Of a stretch of 64,000 bases of DNA, positions 27,481 to 37,463 are shown in pieces (position 1 is the stretch's first letter; the number at the start of each line of letters is the position of its first letter). The notes below the pieces were generated by a model. It worked only from the letters and a program-made list of their open reading frames with translations, did no database searches and was not told the DNA's origin. The translations under genes and the position numbers were made by a program. Origin of the DNA: Sulfurospirillum arsenophilum NBRC 109478. Lineage in GTDB: Bacteria; Campylobacterota; Campylobacteria; Campylobacterales; Sulfurospirillaceae. The stretch covers positions 434,001 to 498,000 of the forward strand of contig NZ_BBQF01000001.1 in the NCBI RefSeq assembly GCF_000813345.1, given 5' to 3'.

Positions 27481-28196
27481 GTAGAACTATTACCATAAGG
27501 GCTATGAAATATAACCCACAATCAAAACTTTCTAAAGCGCATTTTGCAGAGTACAAACTTGAAGAAACAGACGGTATGACACTGTTTATCGCGCTTACAA
27601 AAATTCGCGAGACAATGGACGCTGACCTTTCTTTTGACTTTGTATGCCGTGCAGGTATCTGCGGAAGTTGTGGTATGATGGTTAATGGAACTCCTAGACT
27701 TGCATGCCGTACTTTGACAAAAGATTTTAAAGATGGTGTTATTCAATTAATGCCTATGCCAGCATTCAAACTTATCAAAGATCTTTCTGTTGATACAGGT
27801 AACTGGATGAATGGTATGAGTAAACGTGTTGAGAGTTGGATTCACACAAACCACAAACCTGACATTTCTAAACTTGAAGCGCCTATGGAGCCAAAATTGG
27901 CTGATGAGACCTTTGAGCTTGATCGTTGTATCGAATGTGGTATCTGTGTTGCAGCATGTGGTACAAAATTGATGAGACCAAACTTTATTGGTGCCGTTGG
28001 TTTGAACCGTGTTGCTCGTTTTGCAATGGATCCACACGATGAAAGAACCGATGAAGACTTCTATGAGCTTGTCGGTGATGATGATGGAATCTTTGGATGT
28101 ATGAGTCTTGTTGCGTGCGAAGACAACTGTCCAAAACACTTACCACTTCAATCAAAAATTGCTTATATGAGAAGAAAGCTAGTCGCTCTCAAATAA
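27477..28196 (+). CDS. frdB: fumarate reductase iron-sulfur subunit
   Basis: 239 aa, overlapping frdA by 4 bp (ATGA). Carries three clusters: 2Fe-2S ([15 protein letters not shown], about 57-71, with a later Cys), 4Fe-4S ([12 protein letters not shown], about 151-162) and 3Fe-4S ([16 protein letters not shown], about 206-221). Confidence 0.96.
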   Translation: MSRTITIRAMKYNPQSKLSKAHFAEYKLEETDGMTLFIALTKIRETMDADLSFDFVCRAGICGSCGMMVNGTPRLACRTLTKDFKDGVIQLMPMPAFKLIKDLSVDTGNWMNGMSKRVESWIHTNHKPDISKLEAPMEPKLADETFELDRCIECGICVAACGTKLMRPNFIGAVGLNRVARFAMDPHDERTDEDFYELVGDDDGIFGCMSLVACEDNCPKHLPLQSKIAYMRRKLVALK

Positions 28197-28211
28197 GTTT
28201 GCCTTTTTTCT

Positions 28212-28239
28212 AAGGGATAAGACACTTGTCTTATCCCTT
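28212..28239 (+). terminator. frdCAB terminator
   Basis: A perfect 12-bp stem AAGGGATAAGAC/GTCTTATCCCTT with an ACTT loop, 15 bp after the frdB stop. The strongest simple hairpin in the window. Confidence 0.8.
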
Positions 28240-28294
28240 GCCTTAATCTTGACATTTAGTCTTGCTTTTTTGTTTCTCTTATAAGAAATATTGA

Positions 28295-28300
28295 TATAAT
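28295..28300 (+). promoter_or_regulatory. candidate -10 (TATAAT) for the dynamin pair
   Basis: TTGATATAAT ends 26 nt before the ATG at 28327, so the dynamin-like genes seem to have their own promoter downstream of the frd terminator. No clear Shine-Dalgarno sequence is seen before the ATG. Confidence 0.5.
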
Positions 28301-28326
28301 CAAAAAAACTTTAAAGATAGTATCCC

Positions 28327-30699
28327 ATGCATGTCATCAATGATTTTTTCTTACTCATTTGGGGTGAGAGGTTAAGCCAACACGCTGTTTTCGATGAAAA
28401 ACATAAAACCCTCCTCGATCAAACCCTATCAACTGCTTTTGATAACTTCTGTGATGGTGTCGCCATCTTGCTTATCACAAGCCCTCAGAATTTTGCCAAT
28501 ATGGCAACCCTTGAAGAACCTAAAACTGCTTTAAATACACTGTTTCAACAATCAACCTTTAGTAAAGAAACCATACAATATGCTCAAAGCCAACTGCTTG
28601 GCTATCTGCTATTTCTTGGCAATTTACAGATCAATCATGCGATTCTTAAACGCTTAGAACTTTTAAAAAAAGAGGGGATTATCTCCTATGACACTGTACG
28701 TTCCTTAGGCAGTATTCTCGGTCTTATTGAAGAGAAAAAAATCGAAGTGGCATCTTTACATGTAAAGAGTGCAACAACACAAGAAAATTACTACAAAACA
28801 GCACTTCATAGGCTTTTAACTGCCATTGAAAATCTAAAACTTGCAGTTGAATCTCCACGCTTAAGTGAGCGTTTACATGTAATCCCTGAACGCTTAGAAA
28901 ATCAACGTTTTTCCATCGGTATTACAGGCGTTATGAACGCGGGTAAATCTACCATGCTCAATGCGCTTTTAGGCCAAGAGGTTTTAGGCACTTCCGTTGT
29001 TCCAGAGACCGCAAACCTAACACTTATAAAATACGCTAAAAATCCTTACGCCGTTGTCAACTTTTGGAATGCCAAAGAGTGGAGCAAGATCGAGGAGGGT
29101 GCTAAAAGCCTTAAAAGTTTAGAGATTTTTGTTAAAGAGAGTCGTGAGCATTTTGGTGAAAAATTTAGTACATTAGTAACGCCAAAAGGTGAAAGTGAGT
29201 CCATTTCAGTCGAAGATTTAGCACTTTACACTTCCGCAAAACATTCCGATAAAAAATGCAATCTCGTCAAAAGTGTTGAACTCTACACCGATCTTAAATT
29301 TGTCCAAGATGGCGTCCAAATCGTGGATACGCCAGGCCTTGATGACCCTGTGGTTCAGCGTGAAGAGATTACCCTTGAATACTTAAGCGAATGCGATTTG
29401 ATGATCCATCTGATGAACGCAGCACAAGCAGCAACACAAAAAGATGTAGATTTCATCATTGATGCTTTGTTATACCGCAATGTGGCGCGTTTACTAATCG
29501 TCATTACACGTATCGATGCGATTAAAGAGAAAGAGCTTGCGGAGGTCATCGCCTATACCAAACGAAGCATCGAAGCACGTCTAAAAGAGCAAAACAAGGG
29601 TGCAAAACTCGATGAGATTATTGCCAAAATTGTCTTTATCCCAATTGCAGGAAAACTGGCTCTGATGCATAAATTGGGTCAAGCAGATGAAGCTCTTGCC
29701 CTTGGTTATGATATGGAGCGCACAGGTTTACCTCTGGTGGAAGCATACCTTGAAGATGTTCTTTTTGGTGCAAACAGTCAAAAAGCCAATCTCATTATCT
29801 CTGCCAATTGTAAAGAGATTGAATCTGTCATTAGCGAATCCATGACATCGTTTGAGCAAGAACTTCACTTCTTAAATATTTCGCATGAAGAGATCGAACA
29901 AGCATACGCCAAAAATCAAGAAGAAAAAAAGGTGATGGCAAGCTTTTTGGAGCAAATCAAAATCAGTATCGCTCAAAATAAAGAAGAGATGCAACACTAC
30001 TTTAGCACCCTTCAAAAATTTGCAAACAATCGCCTCGATACACTTCAAAATGTTGTGAAAAGGCGAATTACAGACGATGTAAGTTATGAATTTAGTAAAA
30101 ATAAAAAAGCACCCAAAGAAGAACGCATCGGCTCTATTATTGAAACGGCAATCAAAGATGGCATGGTCGATCTTGTTCGTGACTACCGCTACGAATTTCA
30201 AAAAAAGATGCAAAGTTCCTTAGAGTATATGGATGCAAAGTATGGTGAGTTTAAAAGTGATGCGGGAGCACATCATTTTGATGCTAGAGCTTTTTGTGAA
30301 GAGCATTTAGGCTCACTTTTGATTTTTAAAAATAGCACGGTGATTATTGCTGGTGTGAATGATGCTATTAAAAAATACGGTAAAAATGACCTTAGTACAC
30401 TTTCATCACTGCTTGATACACTTTTTGGTACAGAATTTTCAGGTATCAAAGAGATGCTTGGCGAAAAACTGCAGAAAGTTAACCAAGAGCTTTTAGGCTC
30501 ATTTGTAAGCCTCTGTGAAGCACCTGCTCGTCTCATAGAAGAAAGGTTCAGTGCTGAAGAAGAGTTGATTGAACGTGCAATGCATCAGATGAAAGATGCA
30601 ACACTTAACCGTGAGGCGCGCATTTTAGAGATCAAAGAAAAAGAGCGTGTGATGGGTATAGTACTCAATGATTTAAGTGCAACAAAGGAGCCAAAATGA
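28327..30699 (+). CDS. bacterial dynamin-like GTPase, first of pair
   Basis: 790 aa. N-terminal helical region (about 1-195), then a GTPase domain: P-loop GVMNAGKSTMLNALLG (near 201), DTPGLDDP (near 334), and VITRIDAI in the G4 place. A long alpha-helical stalk follows, with a coiled-coil-like stretch near 510-560 and a possible membrane-binding tip. By family and position after frdCAB it corresponds to the first C. jejuni dynamin-like protein (Cj0411/Cj0412 pair, from memory), proposed to bridge membranes. It contains two TTACATGTAA copies (28756, 28873), both encoding L-H-V. Confidence 0.87.
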   Translation: MHVINDFFLLIWGERLSQHAVFDEKHKTLLDQTLSTAFDNFCDGVAILLITSPQNFANMATLEEPKTALNTLFQQSTFSKETIQYAQSQLLGYLLFLGNLQINHAILKRLELLKKEGIISYDTVRSLGSILGLIEEKKIEVASLHVKSATTQENYYKTALHRLLTAIENLKLAVESPRLSERLHVIPERLENQRFSIGITGVMNAGKSTMLNALLGQEVLGTSVVPETANLTLIKYAKNPYAVVNFWNAKEWSKIEEGAKSLKSLEIFVKESREHFGEKFSTLVTPKGESESISVEDLALYTSAKHSDKKCNLVKSVELYTDLKFVQDGVQIVDTPGLDDPVVQREEITLEYLSECDLMIHLMNAAQAATQKDVDFIIDALLYRNVARLLIVITRIDAIKEKELAEVIAYTKRSIEARLKEQNKGAKLDEIIAKIVFIPIAGKLALMHKLGQADEALALGYDMERTGLPLVEAYLEDVLFGANSQKANLIISANCKEIESVISESMTSFEQELHFLNISHEEIEQAYAKNQEEKKVMASFLEQIKISIAQNKEEMQHYFSTLQKFANNRLDTLQNVVKRRITDDVSYEFSKNKKAPKEERIGSIIETAIKDGMVDLVRDYRYEFQKKMQSSLEYMDAKYGEFKSDAGAHHFDARAFCEEHLGSLLIFKNSTVIIAGVNDAIKKYGKNDLSTLSSLLDTLFGTEFSGIKEMLGEKLQKVNQELLGSFVSLCEAPARLIEERFSAEEELIERAMHQMKDATLNREARILEIKEKERVMGIVLNDLSATKEPK

Positions 30700-32720
30700 G
30701 TCTACTAGAGAGTTTTGTCGCTTCGTATAAAGAGCACTTTTTAAAAGTGGTACCCCAGTTTGATGCAACGCTTTTAGGCGCACTTAAAAAAGTACAGTAT
30801 GTGCTTCTTGCAGAACACCAACTTCCGTCTATCCAACTTAAAAAAGCACTTGATCGTCTTCAAATGCGTTCAGAAGAGCCGATGAAAGTCGCCATCACAG
30901 GGCAATTTTCAAGTGGAAAATCAACGTTTCTCAACGCTCTTTTAGCCAAAAGTATTTTACCAACAGGTATCACGCCTGTAACGTCCAAAGTCAATTACAT
31001 TCGCTATGGCGAAGAGTTTAAGATTCGTGTGCGCTACAAAGATGGCAGAGATGAGTACCATGACATCAACACAATTGCTCATTTTACAGATCAGAGAGAA
31101 CATGTCGAAGATATTGCGTATCTTGTATTGTATGCCCCACTCAACATTCTCAAAGACGTTGTATTTGTCGATACTCCAGGTCTTAACTCACAAGCCGCAA
31201 CCGATACGCAAACGACCGAGAAAGTACTCAAAGAGGTCGATGGTATTATCTGGTTGACACTTATCGACAATGCAGGAAAAATGAGTGAGCTTCAAGTTTT
31301 GGAAGAGTACCTTGGTAAGTACCAAAACAAATCGCTTTGCGTACTCAATCAAAAAGATAAATTTACGCCACAACAAATCGAAGAGACGACCAACTATGTT
31401 AAAACAGCGTTTAAAGAGTTTTTTAGCGATGTCATTCCTATCTCGGCACGTCAAGCTTTAGAATCACGCAGCCATGACAAAAAAGTGATGATGGAAGAGA
31501 AGCTTGATGAGTTTATGCATGATTTACATGTAAAGCTTCAAAGCGGTGGAGAGAAGCTAGATTTTGCTGGTGTTGAGCACGATTTTAAAGCGTATCAAGC
31601 CACGCTTGATTCTATTTTGCAAAGTGACTTGGGTGCAAATCTCAAACTCTTGGAAGAGTCAAACATCGACAAAGTTTTAGATTTCATTCGTAACGAAATT
31701 CAGCCTAAATCAACACAATCCAAAGAGTTTGCTATTACCAAAGAGATTAAAGATATTTCTACCAAACTTATTGCGCAACATCAGCTGTTCTTAGCCATTT
31801 ACGATGAGCTTTTAGACGAAATTGTACGTTTTGAAGCCGAAGCTAAAAATCTTTTTTCTGAGCTTAAAGGTAAGTTCTCACATGATCTTAAAAGTGCATT
31901 TATGCGTATTGAGCAAATTATTGAAACCATCGCTGATGCCATTTACAATCAAATCACAACCGAAAAACAGATTCGTTATGAAGCGCAAAAAGCAGGGCTT
32001 TTTAGTAAGCATGCAACCTACATGCCCTTTGAGTACCAAGCGCCTAAAATTAACTCCGATCTTATTTATAAAAGTCTTTTTTATGAAGAGAATCTCATCG
32101 GTAAGATGTTTAAACAGTACGTACGAAATCTTCTCTCCATTCAAAATGAAGTCAACGATAAAAACCGTTTGGTGTACCGCTCACTCGAGCAGGGCATTTT
32201 AAAATGGCAAACACCGTATGAGGTAATCCGTAAAAATGAAGAGCTTCACTCTGATATTGAATTTGCCAATATGCGTCGTTTTGCTTCTAAGGCGTACGAG
32301 AGCATCTTAAAGCCTTTTAACGATGAGATTGCAAACTCCTACGCGAAGATCAGCTCTGAGTTTAACCATCTTTCCAGTGCAGTGAGTTTTAACTACCAAA
32401 ATGCAACCGAAGTGTGTGTAGCGTTTTTGGAAAACAAGATCGAAAAGTCGGCAAAACTCTACGAAGAAAATCCAACAAAATTTTCACTCTATGTACCCAA
32501 GCTTGATGAGATTAAAGAGCGTCTTCGAACATCGTTTCATCTCTATGAGCTTGAAAATATGATGAATACAAAAAATACGTTTCTCAATAAAGATTATGAC
32601 CGCTTGATCAGCCAATTTACAGCGATTAAAGAAGAAAAAGTAGCGTTTTTAGAAGAGCGAAAAGCAAGACATTTCCGAATGATTGAGACGATTGAAAGTC
32701 TCTTAAAAGAGGTTGGCTAA
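30696..32720 (+). CDS. bacterial dynamin-like GTPase, second of pair
   Basis: 674 aa, overlapping the first by 4 bp (ATGA), so production is coupled. GTPase motifs: P-loop GQFSSGKSTFLNALL (near 69), DTPGLNSQ (near 158), NQKD for G4. The helical remainder has no clear transmembrane helix. The two partners differ in N-terminal length and G4 motif, in line with a hetero-oligomer. It contains one TTTACATGTAAA (L-H-V-K). Confidence 0.87.
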   Translation: MSLLESFVASYKEHFLKVVPQFDATLLGALKKVQYVLLAEHQLPSIQLKKALDRLQMRSEEPMKVAITGQFSSGKSTFLNALLAKSILPTGITPVTSKVNYIRYGEEFKIRVRYKDGRDEYHDINTIAHFTDQREHVEDIAYLVLYAPLNILKDVVFVDTPGLNSQAATDTQTTEKVLKEVDGIIWLTLIDNAGKMSELQVLEEYLGKYQNKSLCVLNQKDKFTPQQIEETTNYVKTAFKEFFSDVIPISARQALESRSHDKKVMMEEKLDEFMHDLHVKLQSGGEKLDFAGVEHDFKAYQATLDSILQSDLGANLKLLEESNIDKVLDFIRNEIQPKSTQSKEFAITKEIKDISTKLIAQHQLFLAIYDELLDEIVRFEAEAKNLFSELKGKFSHDLKSAFMRIEQIIETIADAIYNQITTEKQIRYEAQKAGLFSKHATYMPFEYQAPKINSDLIYKSLFYEENLIGKMFKQYVRNLLSIQNEVNDKNRLVYRSLEQGILKWQTPYEVIRKNEELHSDIEFANMRRFASKAYESILKPFNDEIANSYAKISSEFNHLSSAVSFNYQNATEVCVAFLENKIEKSAKLYEENPTKFSLYVPKLDEIKERLRTSFHLYELENMMNTKNTFLNKDYDRLISQFTAIKEEKVAFLEERKARHFRMIETIESLLKEVG

Positions 32721-32736
32721 AAAGCCAAACCTCTTT
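32706..32736. terminator. bidirectional terminator between dynamin pair and perM-like gene
   Basis: AAAGAGGTTGGCT pairs with AGCCAAACCTCTTT (one bulged base) around a 4-nt A-rich loop. It includes the dynamin stop codon (32718-32720) and touches the stop of the convergent permease gene. A TTACATGTAA copy (32735-32744) begins in the right arm. Confidence 0.65.
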
Positions 32737-33775
32737 ACATGTAATGTTTTTCTTTGAGTAGTTTGTAGAGCTTAAGAAGTGAAATAAAGAGCGTTGTAAT
32801 CGCAGGTCCTAGTATCATTCCCCAAAAACCAAACGTTGTAAGTCCCGCAAAAATAGCGAAGAAAATCAAAAGCTCGTTGACATTGGTTGGTGTTTTGACC
32901 ATCTTGTCATTGATGTACTTGATGATGAGTGGTTTGATAAAGGTGTCTGCAATGATGGAAATCACCACAATCGAATAAGTCGCGATAATAATCGCCGTGG
33001 TTGTATTGCCATGTGCTACTTCAATTGCACAGAGTGGAATCCACATAAGCGCTCCTCCAATAACAGGAATGAGCGATGCAAAACCGTAAAAAATCCCCAG
33101 TAAAAGCCCATCATAGCCAAAGTACATACCGATGAATGAGAACAGCGCACCTTGAAAAATGGCGCTGAGCAAAATGGAGTAGAAAACCACACTCATCACA
33201 TTGGTTACTTCAGAAAAAACGATGTTTACCTCTTTGGCATCAATGGGCATCACGCTTTTAAAATAATCCACTAAATCTTTACCATTCAGAAGTGCAAAAA
33301 AGAAAAAGACAACAATCAGAAGCATATCTTTTAAAAAGCCAGCACTATTTTTACCGATAGATCCAAGATAAGAAAGAGCCGTGCTTGAGAGCTGAGCGAT
33401 GTTCAGTGAGTTGATGAAATCATCCAAAGGTGCTTGCATAAAAGCCAGAGGTGCAGGCAGTTGGTAATCAAGGGTATGCAGATACGCTTGAACGCGCTCA
33501 ATCATTGAAAAATCAAAATTGTTCACAATGCTACCAACCGAAGTGATAGTATAGACGATAGGACCAAAGAGAAGCAAGGAAAGAAGCATTGTGGATAAAA
33601 CAGCTGCAAGATGCCTATTTTTAGTGAGCCCATGGAGTTTGAGGTTGAGATTGTATGTAGCCATTGCGAGCAGAGATGCAATAGCAATAATCATCAAAAA
33701 AGGCTGATAAAGTTTAATAATTGAAAAGAGAACGGCTAAGAAAATAGCCGTTAAAAAAAAGCGATGTTCATTCAT
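32735..33775 (-). CDS. AI-2E family transporter (PerM-like permease)
   Basis: 346 aa, about eight predicted helices. Family signs: N-terminal [44 protein letters not shown], and [47 protein letters not shown] read in separated parts. Members export autoinducer-2 or act as ion antiporters; the substrate cannot be set here. It overlaps ruvB by 4 bp in a panB-ruvB-perM operon. Confidence 0.87.
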   Translation of the reverse strand: MNEHRFFLTAIFLAVLFSIIKLYQPFLMIIAIASLLAMATYNLNLKLHGLTKNRHLAAVLSTMLLSLLLFGPIVYTITSVGSIVNNFDFSMIERVQAYLHTLDYQLPAPLAFMQAPLDDFINSLNIAQLSSTALSYLGSIGKNSAGFLKDMLLIVVFFFFALLNGKDLVDYFKSVMPIDAKEVNIVFSEVTNVMSVVFYSILLSAIFQGALFSFIGMYFGYDGLLLGIFYGFASLIPVIGGALMWIPLCAIEVAHGNTTTAIIIATYSIVVISIIADTFIKPLIIKYINDKMVKTPTNVNELLIFFAIFAGLTTFGFWGMILGPAITTLFISLLKLYKLLKEKHYM

Positions 33776-34803
33776 ACATTATCCTCAAAGAGTGTGCTTT
33801 GTAATACTGGTGGTGTGAGACGAAAAAGCTCATACGTTTTAGTTGTTGCAATTCTTCCGCGTGCTGTTCGTTCAATGTAACTGTTCGCAAGCAAGTAAGG
33901 CTCAATGACATCTTCAATGGTTCCTTCATCTTCGCTAAGTGCTGCGGCGATGGTACTCAAACCTAAAGGGCGACCTTTACTTTGCAGTAAAAGCTCAAGG
34001 TACTTGATGTCGAGTTCATCAAAACCAAGGTCGTTGACACCCAGCTCATTTAAGCCATATTGTGCGCGCTCAATGCTAATAGTCTCTTCATCCACCACGT
34101 CGGCATAATCACGAATTCGTTTTAAAAGACGAAGCGCAATTCTAGGAGTCCCACGTGAACGTCTTGCCATTTCGCTTGCCGCATCTTGAAGACAGATTTT
34201 CTCCAGTTTATGCGACGCTTTGGTGATAATAAGTGAAAGCTCATCTTTGGTGTAAAACTGTAGGCGAAAGTGCATACCAAAACGATCACGCAATGGCGAG
34301 CTAATCATACCTGCACGTGTCGTAGCGCCAATAAGCGTAAAACGAGGCAAGTCAATCTTGATCGTTTGTGCCGCAGGGCCAGAGCCGATGATGATGTCAA
34401 GGCGAAAATCTTCCATGGCAGGGTAGAGTATCTCTTCAATCGCAGGAGAAAGCCTGTGAATCTCATCGATGAAGAGAATGTCTCCTTCTTGAAGATTGGT
34501 TAAGATCGCTGCCAAATCACCACTTTTTTCGATCATCGGAGCGGCGGTTATTTTCATATTGGAGCGCATTTCATTGGAGATGATATGCGCTAAAGTCGTC
34601 TTACCAAGACCAGGAGGTCCAAAAAAGAGAATGTGGTCTAAACATTCTGAGCGTTTTTGTGCCGCTTGGATGAAAACTTGCAAGTTCTTTTTGATTTTCT
34701 CTTGTCCAATGTAGTCCTCAAATGAAGTCGGGCGTAAGCTTTTTTCATACTCATTTTCAAAGGAGATTTTTTCGATTTCGACGATGCGTTCCATCACACT
34801 CAC
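33772..34803 (-). CDS. ruvB: Holliday junction branch-migration helicase RuvB
   Basis: 343 aa. A hexameric AAA+ motor that drives branch migration with RuvA. Walker [16 protein letters not shown] (about 58-72), Walker [12 protein letters not shown] (about 107-117), sensor [17 protein letters not shown] with the arginine finger, and a C-terminal winged helix ([24 protein letters not shown]). It overlaps both operon neighbours by 4 bp. ruvA and ruvC are not in the window. Confidence 0.96.
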   Translation of the reverse strand: MSVMERIVEIEKISFENEYEKSLRPTSFEDYIGQEKIKKNLQVFIQAAQKRSECLDHILFFGPPGLGKTTLAHIISNEMRSNMKITAAPMIEKSGDLAAILTNLQEGDILFIDEIHRLSPAIEEILYPAMEDFRLDIIIGSGPAAQTIKIDLPRFTLIGATTRAGMISSPLRDRFGMHFRLQFYTKDELSLIITKASHKLEKICLQDAASEMARRSRGTPRIALRLLKRIRDYADVVDEETISIERAQYGLNELGVNDLGFDELDIKYLELLLQSKGRPLGLSTIAAALSEDEGTIEDVIEPYLLANSYIERTARGRIATTKTYELFRLTPPVLQSTLFEDNV

Positions 34804-35588
34804 TTTGTGTAGGTGTAAGGAGCTTCGGGAAAACTTCGCTCTTGCACCTCTTTGACATACGCATCAACGGCATTTTGAACCAGTGTGGCTCCTTCTAAAT
34901 AGCGTTTTACAAATTTAGGTTGAAATGCTTGGAAAAAACCTAGCATGTCACTCCACACCAAAACTTGACCATCAGTATATTTTCCAGCGCCTATACCAAT
35001 GGTTGGAATTGAGATCGCTTCAGAAATACGACGTGCGGCTTCTTCAACAACACCTTCGATGACTACACTAAATGCACCTGCTTCCTCGACAGCTTTAGCA
35101 TCTTCGATCAATGCAAGTATATCTTCTTCGCTGCGTCCACGTACTTTATAACCACCTTCTGAACGTACATACTGAGGCATAAGTCCAATGTGCCCCATAA
35201 CAGCAATAGAGTTTTGGGTCAGTGCCCTAATAATATGAGCCCGACTCACACCACCTTCGATTTTAACAGCATGTGCATTGGTTTGGCTGTATACAAGCGA
35301 GGCATTATGCAATGCCATCTTTTCATCCGTATACGTACCAAAAGGCATATCGCAAACGATAAAGGTCTCTTTAGCACCTGCACACACTGCTTTAGTGTGG
35401 TACAACATTACTTCTATGCTGGCTGAAAGTGTATCTGGCTTGGCATTGAAACTCATATTAAGGCTATCGCCAACAAGAATGATGTCAACTCTTTGATCGA
35501 ACAAAGAAGCAAAAAGTGCATCATAAGCTGTAATGACAGTAAGGGGTGTTTGTCCCTTGTGTTGTTTAATAGATGTAATTGTTTTCAT
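34800..35588 (-). CDS. panB: 3-methyl-2-oxobutanoate hydroxymethyltransferase
   Basis: 262 aa from the ATG at 35588 ([23 protein letters not shown]), the usual PanB N-terminus. First committed step of pantothenate synthesis. Conserved [11 protein letters not shown] (metal-binding Asp), [10 protein letters not shown]-like [18 protein letters not shown], and [19 protein letters not shown]. The frame extends to 35714 but that part holds the promoter. No Shine-Dalgarno precedes the ATG and a perfect TATAAT ends 6 nt before it, so the mRNA may be leaderless. panC lies in the same window at 62.4 kb. Confidence 0.93.
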   Translation of the reverse strand: MKTITSIKQHKGQTPLTVITAYDALFASLFDQRVDIILVGDSLNMSFNAKPDTLSASIEVMLYHTKAVCAGAKETFIVCDMPFGTYTDEKMALHNASLVYSQTNAHAVKIEGGVSRAHIIRALTQNSIAVMGHIGLMPQYVRSEGGYKVRGRSEEDILALIEDAKAVEEAGAFSVVIEGVVEEAARRISEAISIPTIGIGAGKYTDGQVLVWSDMLGFFQAFQPKFVKRYLEGATLVQNAVDAYVKEVQERSFPEAPYTYTK

Positions 35589-35594
35589 GGAGGA

Positions 35595-35600
35595 ATTATA
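35595..35600 (-). promoter_or_regulatory. consensus -10 TATAAT placed for a leaderless panB transcript
   Basis: On the minus strand the order is GGGTATAAT, TCCTCC, ATG. With the usual 6-nt distance between the -10 hexamer and +1, transcription would begin at the A of the start codon. Confidence 0.55.
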
Positions 35601-35647
35601 CCCTCTTTTTTTACATCTAAGACAAGGATAATTTATAAAAAACATGG

Positions 35648-35653
35648 TACAAT
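35648..35653 (+). promoter_or_regulatory. candidate -10 (TACAAT) for the Hpt-trpA unit
   Basis: GGTACAAT lies 23 nt before the ATG at 35677, which has a strong GGAGG site at 35664-35668. It is divergent from and within about 50 bp of the panB promoter. Confidence 0.5.
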
Positions 35654-35676
35654 GAGCAACTTCGGAGGTAAGCAAC

Positions 35677-36087
35677 ATGGGTGTTTTGGCACAATTGGAA
35701 GTTGATTTTGACATCGAAATTGTAGGAGACTTTATCTCTCACTATGCCATTATGTGTGAAAATATGGAGCCTCTGATTATTGGGCTCGGTAGAAAAGAGC
35801 GTTATCCTGAAAATATTGGAGATCTTTTTCGCATTTTTCACAATATGAAATCAGCCGCAGGATTTTTAAAACTCGATCCTATTATAAAATTGGCGGTATT
35901 GTGCGAAGATATTGTTGAAGAAGCACGTGTATTGCAAGGCCCTGCAAGCGAAGAGTTTATTGATTGGTTGCTTCTTGTAAGCGATCAGTTTGAAAAATAC
36001 CGAAAAGATGTCGAAAATGACGCGCCATTTTTCACGGTTCTAAATCCCTTAATTATAAAAGTACCTCATACGTTGGAGAAAGAGTGA
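35677..36087 (+). CDS. stand-alone histidine phosphotransfer (Hpt) domain protein
   Basis: 136 aa. The Hpt motif FHNMKSAAGFLKLDPI (about 58-73) has the phospho-accepting His followed by K-S-A-A-G-F, the usual HxxKGxxxxxG variant. The rest is a helical bundle of about the right size; no kinase or receiver domain is attached. It overlaps trpA by 4 bp. The partner kinase/response regulator is not adjacent, so it may serve a distant phosphorelay or have become a docking module. Confidence 0.78.
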   Translation: MGVLAQLEVDFDIEIVGDFISHYAIMCENMEPLIIGLGRKERYPENIGDLFRIFHNMKSAAGFLKLDPIIKLAVLCEDIVEEARVLQGPASEEFIDWLLLVSDQFEKYRKDVENDAPFFTVLNPLIIKVPHTLEKE

Positions 36088-36824
36088 AGCAATTAGTTGC
36101 CTATATTACGGCGGGTTTTCCCGATAAAAATTTTTCATTAGATTTAGTCTCTGCCCTCAAAGAGTCAGGTGTGGACAAGCTAGAGCTGGGTATTCCTTTC
36201 TCAGACCCAGTTGCCGATGGCCCTATCATTGAGGTTGCTAACTTACATGCACTACAGAATGGTTTTAAGATGGAGACACTTTTTGAAATCTCCTCAATAG
36301 TCGCTCCTCAAATTGATACCTATTGGATGGGTTATTTTAATCCTTTTTATCACAAAGGTGTCGAAACATTTGCACAAAAAGCAGTACAATTTGGTGTGAA
36401 AGGGTTTATTATTCCTGACCTTCCGCATGAAGAAGCGACTCCTTATGTTCCTTTAATGGATCAGTACAACCTTTCGCTTATCAGTTTTGTAGCACCAACG
36501 GATAGTAAAGAGCGTATAGCCAAAGTGGTTAAAGATGCCAAAGGATTTATCTATTTAGTAGCGTATGCAGGTATTACGGGAGCACATGCGAGTGAAGATC
36601 TAACGAAAACTATTCAAGCGATTAAAGAGAAGAGTAACACACCTTTGTTTGTAGGTTTTGGGGTGAATGAAAAAACAGCAAAAGAGCGTGCTCGTGGCGT
36701 TGATGGTGTTATTGTGGGAAGTGCTTTTGTGGAAGTCTTGCTCAATGAAAATTTAAGTGCAACGGAGAAAATCGCAACCATTGCACAAAAAGCAAAAATT
36801 ATTAAAGAAAAAATTAACGCATAA
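36084..36824 (+). CDS. trpA: tryptophan synthase alpha subunit
   Basis: 246 aa, GTG start. Cleaves indole-3-glycerol phosphate. Conserved LELGIPFSDPVADGPIIE (catalytic Glu and Asp), MGYFNPFYHKGVETF, GFIIPDLPHEEA, and the phosphate loop VGFGVNEK with IVGSAFVE. It is slightly short (typical about 265). trpA is usually beside trpB; here it is alone behind an Hpt gene, so the trp genes are dispersed. Confidence 0.94.
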   Translation: MKQLVAYITAGFPDKNFSLDLVSALKESGVDKLELGIPFSDPVADGPIIEVANLHALQNGFKMETLFEISSIVAPQIDTYWMGYFNPFYHKGVETFAQKAVQFGVKGFIIPDLPHEEATPYVPLMDQYNLSLISFVAPTDSKERIAKVVKDAKGFIYLVAYAGITGAHASEDLTKTIQAIKEKSNTPLFVGFGVNEKTAKERARGVDGVIVGSAFVEVLLNENLSATEKIATIAQKAKIIKEKINA

Positions 36825-36837
36825 TCTATTCATTCAT

Positions 36838-36863
36838 ACAGTGGCACTTTTAGGTGTCACTGT
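36838..36863. terminator. bidirectional terminator between trpA and mlaC
   Basis: ACAGTGGCAC pairs with GTGTCACTGT (10 bp, one G-T wobble) around TTTTAG, followed by TTTCTTTT on the + strand. The mlaC stop codon lies inside the hairpin. Confidence 0.75.
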
Positions 36864-37459
36864 TTCTTTTGTGTTGGTTCATCTGGTTGTCTGAGTTTTT
36901 CAAGAAGTTTTTCAAAAGGCTCTTTTGCCAAAATATCTGCAAATTGCGTACGATACGCTTGAATAATACTTACTCCTAAAACATCAACATCATAAATCAT
37001 CCAGCTATTATTTTTATCTCTGTAAAATTTATAAATGATCTCATACACTTCACTGTTTTTCATCAGGTGAGTGGTCAAGTGAATACGTGCATCTTTTATT
37101 TTTTCCAAATTTTTAATAACAATCTTCTCATCCGTATAAAGATCGAGTTTTTCCATATACGATATTTTGAGCTTTTGCTCAAAGAGTTTGGTGAATTCAG
37201 TTTGCTTAGAAGATGAAAGTGATGCCCACTGTTTCCCTCCAATGGCAAGTTGTGACATCAAAGTATAATCAAAGATAGAATCAAAAATCACAAAAAGTTT
37301 CTCTGATCTTTCAGGTTTTTGAAGTTTTTTATCACGCAAAATAGTGGTTGCAAGATCAATATTGTTTTGCATATAAGTCGAGATATCATGTTCTTCTATG
37401 GCTACGAGAGAATGTGAACATAAGAATGTTAAGAACACTAAGGCAAGAATTCGTTTCAT
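36857..37459 (-). CDS. mlaC: MlaC-type phospholipid-binding periplasmic protein
   Basis: About 200 aa from the ATG at 37459 (MKRILALVFLTFLCSHSLVA signal peptide); a GTG at 37471 is also in frame. It matches the Ttg2D/MlaC family: FDYTLMSQLAIGGKQWASLSSSKQTEFTKLF and the YKFYRDKNNSWMIYDVDVLGVSII region read in parts. MlaC carries phospholipids between the outer-membrane MlaA and an inner-membrane MlaFEDB ABC transporter; the latter is not in the window. Coupled to mlaA. Confidence 0.85.
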   Translation of the reverse strand: MKRILALVFLTFLCSHSLVAIEEHDISTYMQNNIDLATTILRDKKLQKPERSEKLFVIFDSIFDYTLMSQLAIGGKQWASLSSSKQTEFTKLFEQKLKISYMEKLDLYTDEKIVIKNLEKIKDARIHLTTHLMKNSEVYEIIYKFYRDKNNSWMIYDVDVLGVSIIQAYRTQFADILAKEPFEKLLEKLRQPDEPTQKKQ

Positions 37460-37463
37460 GGTA

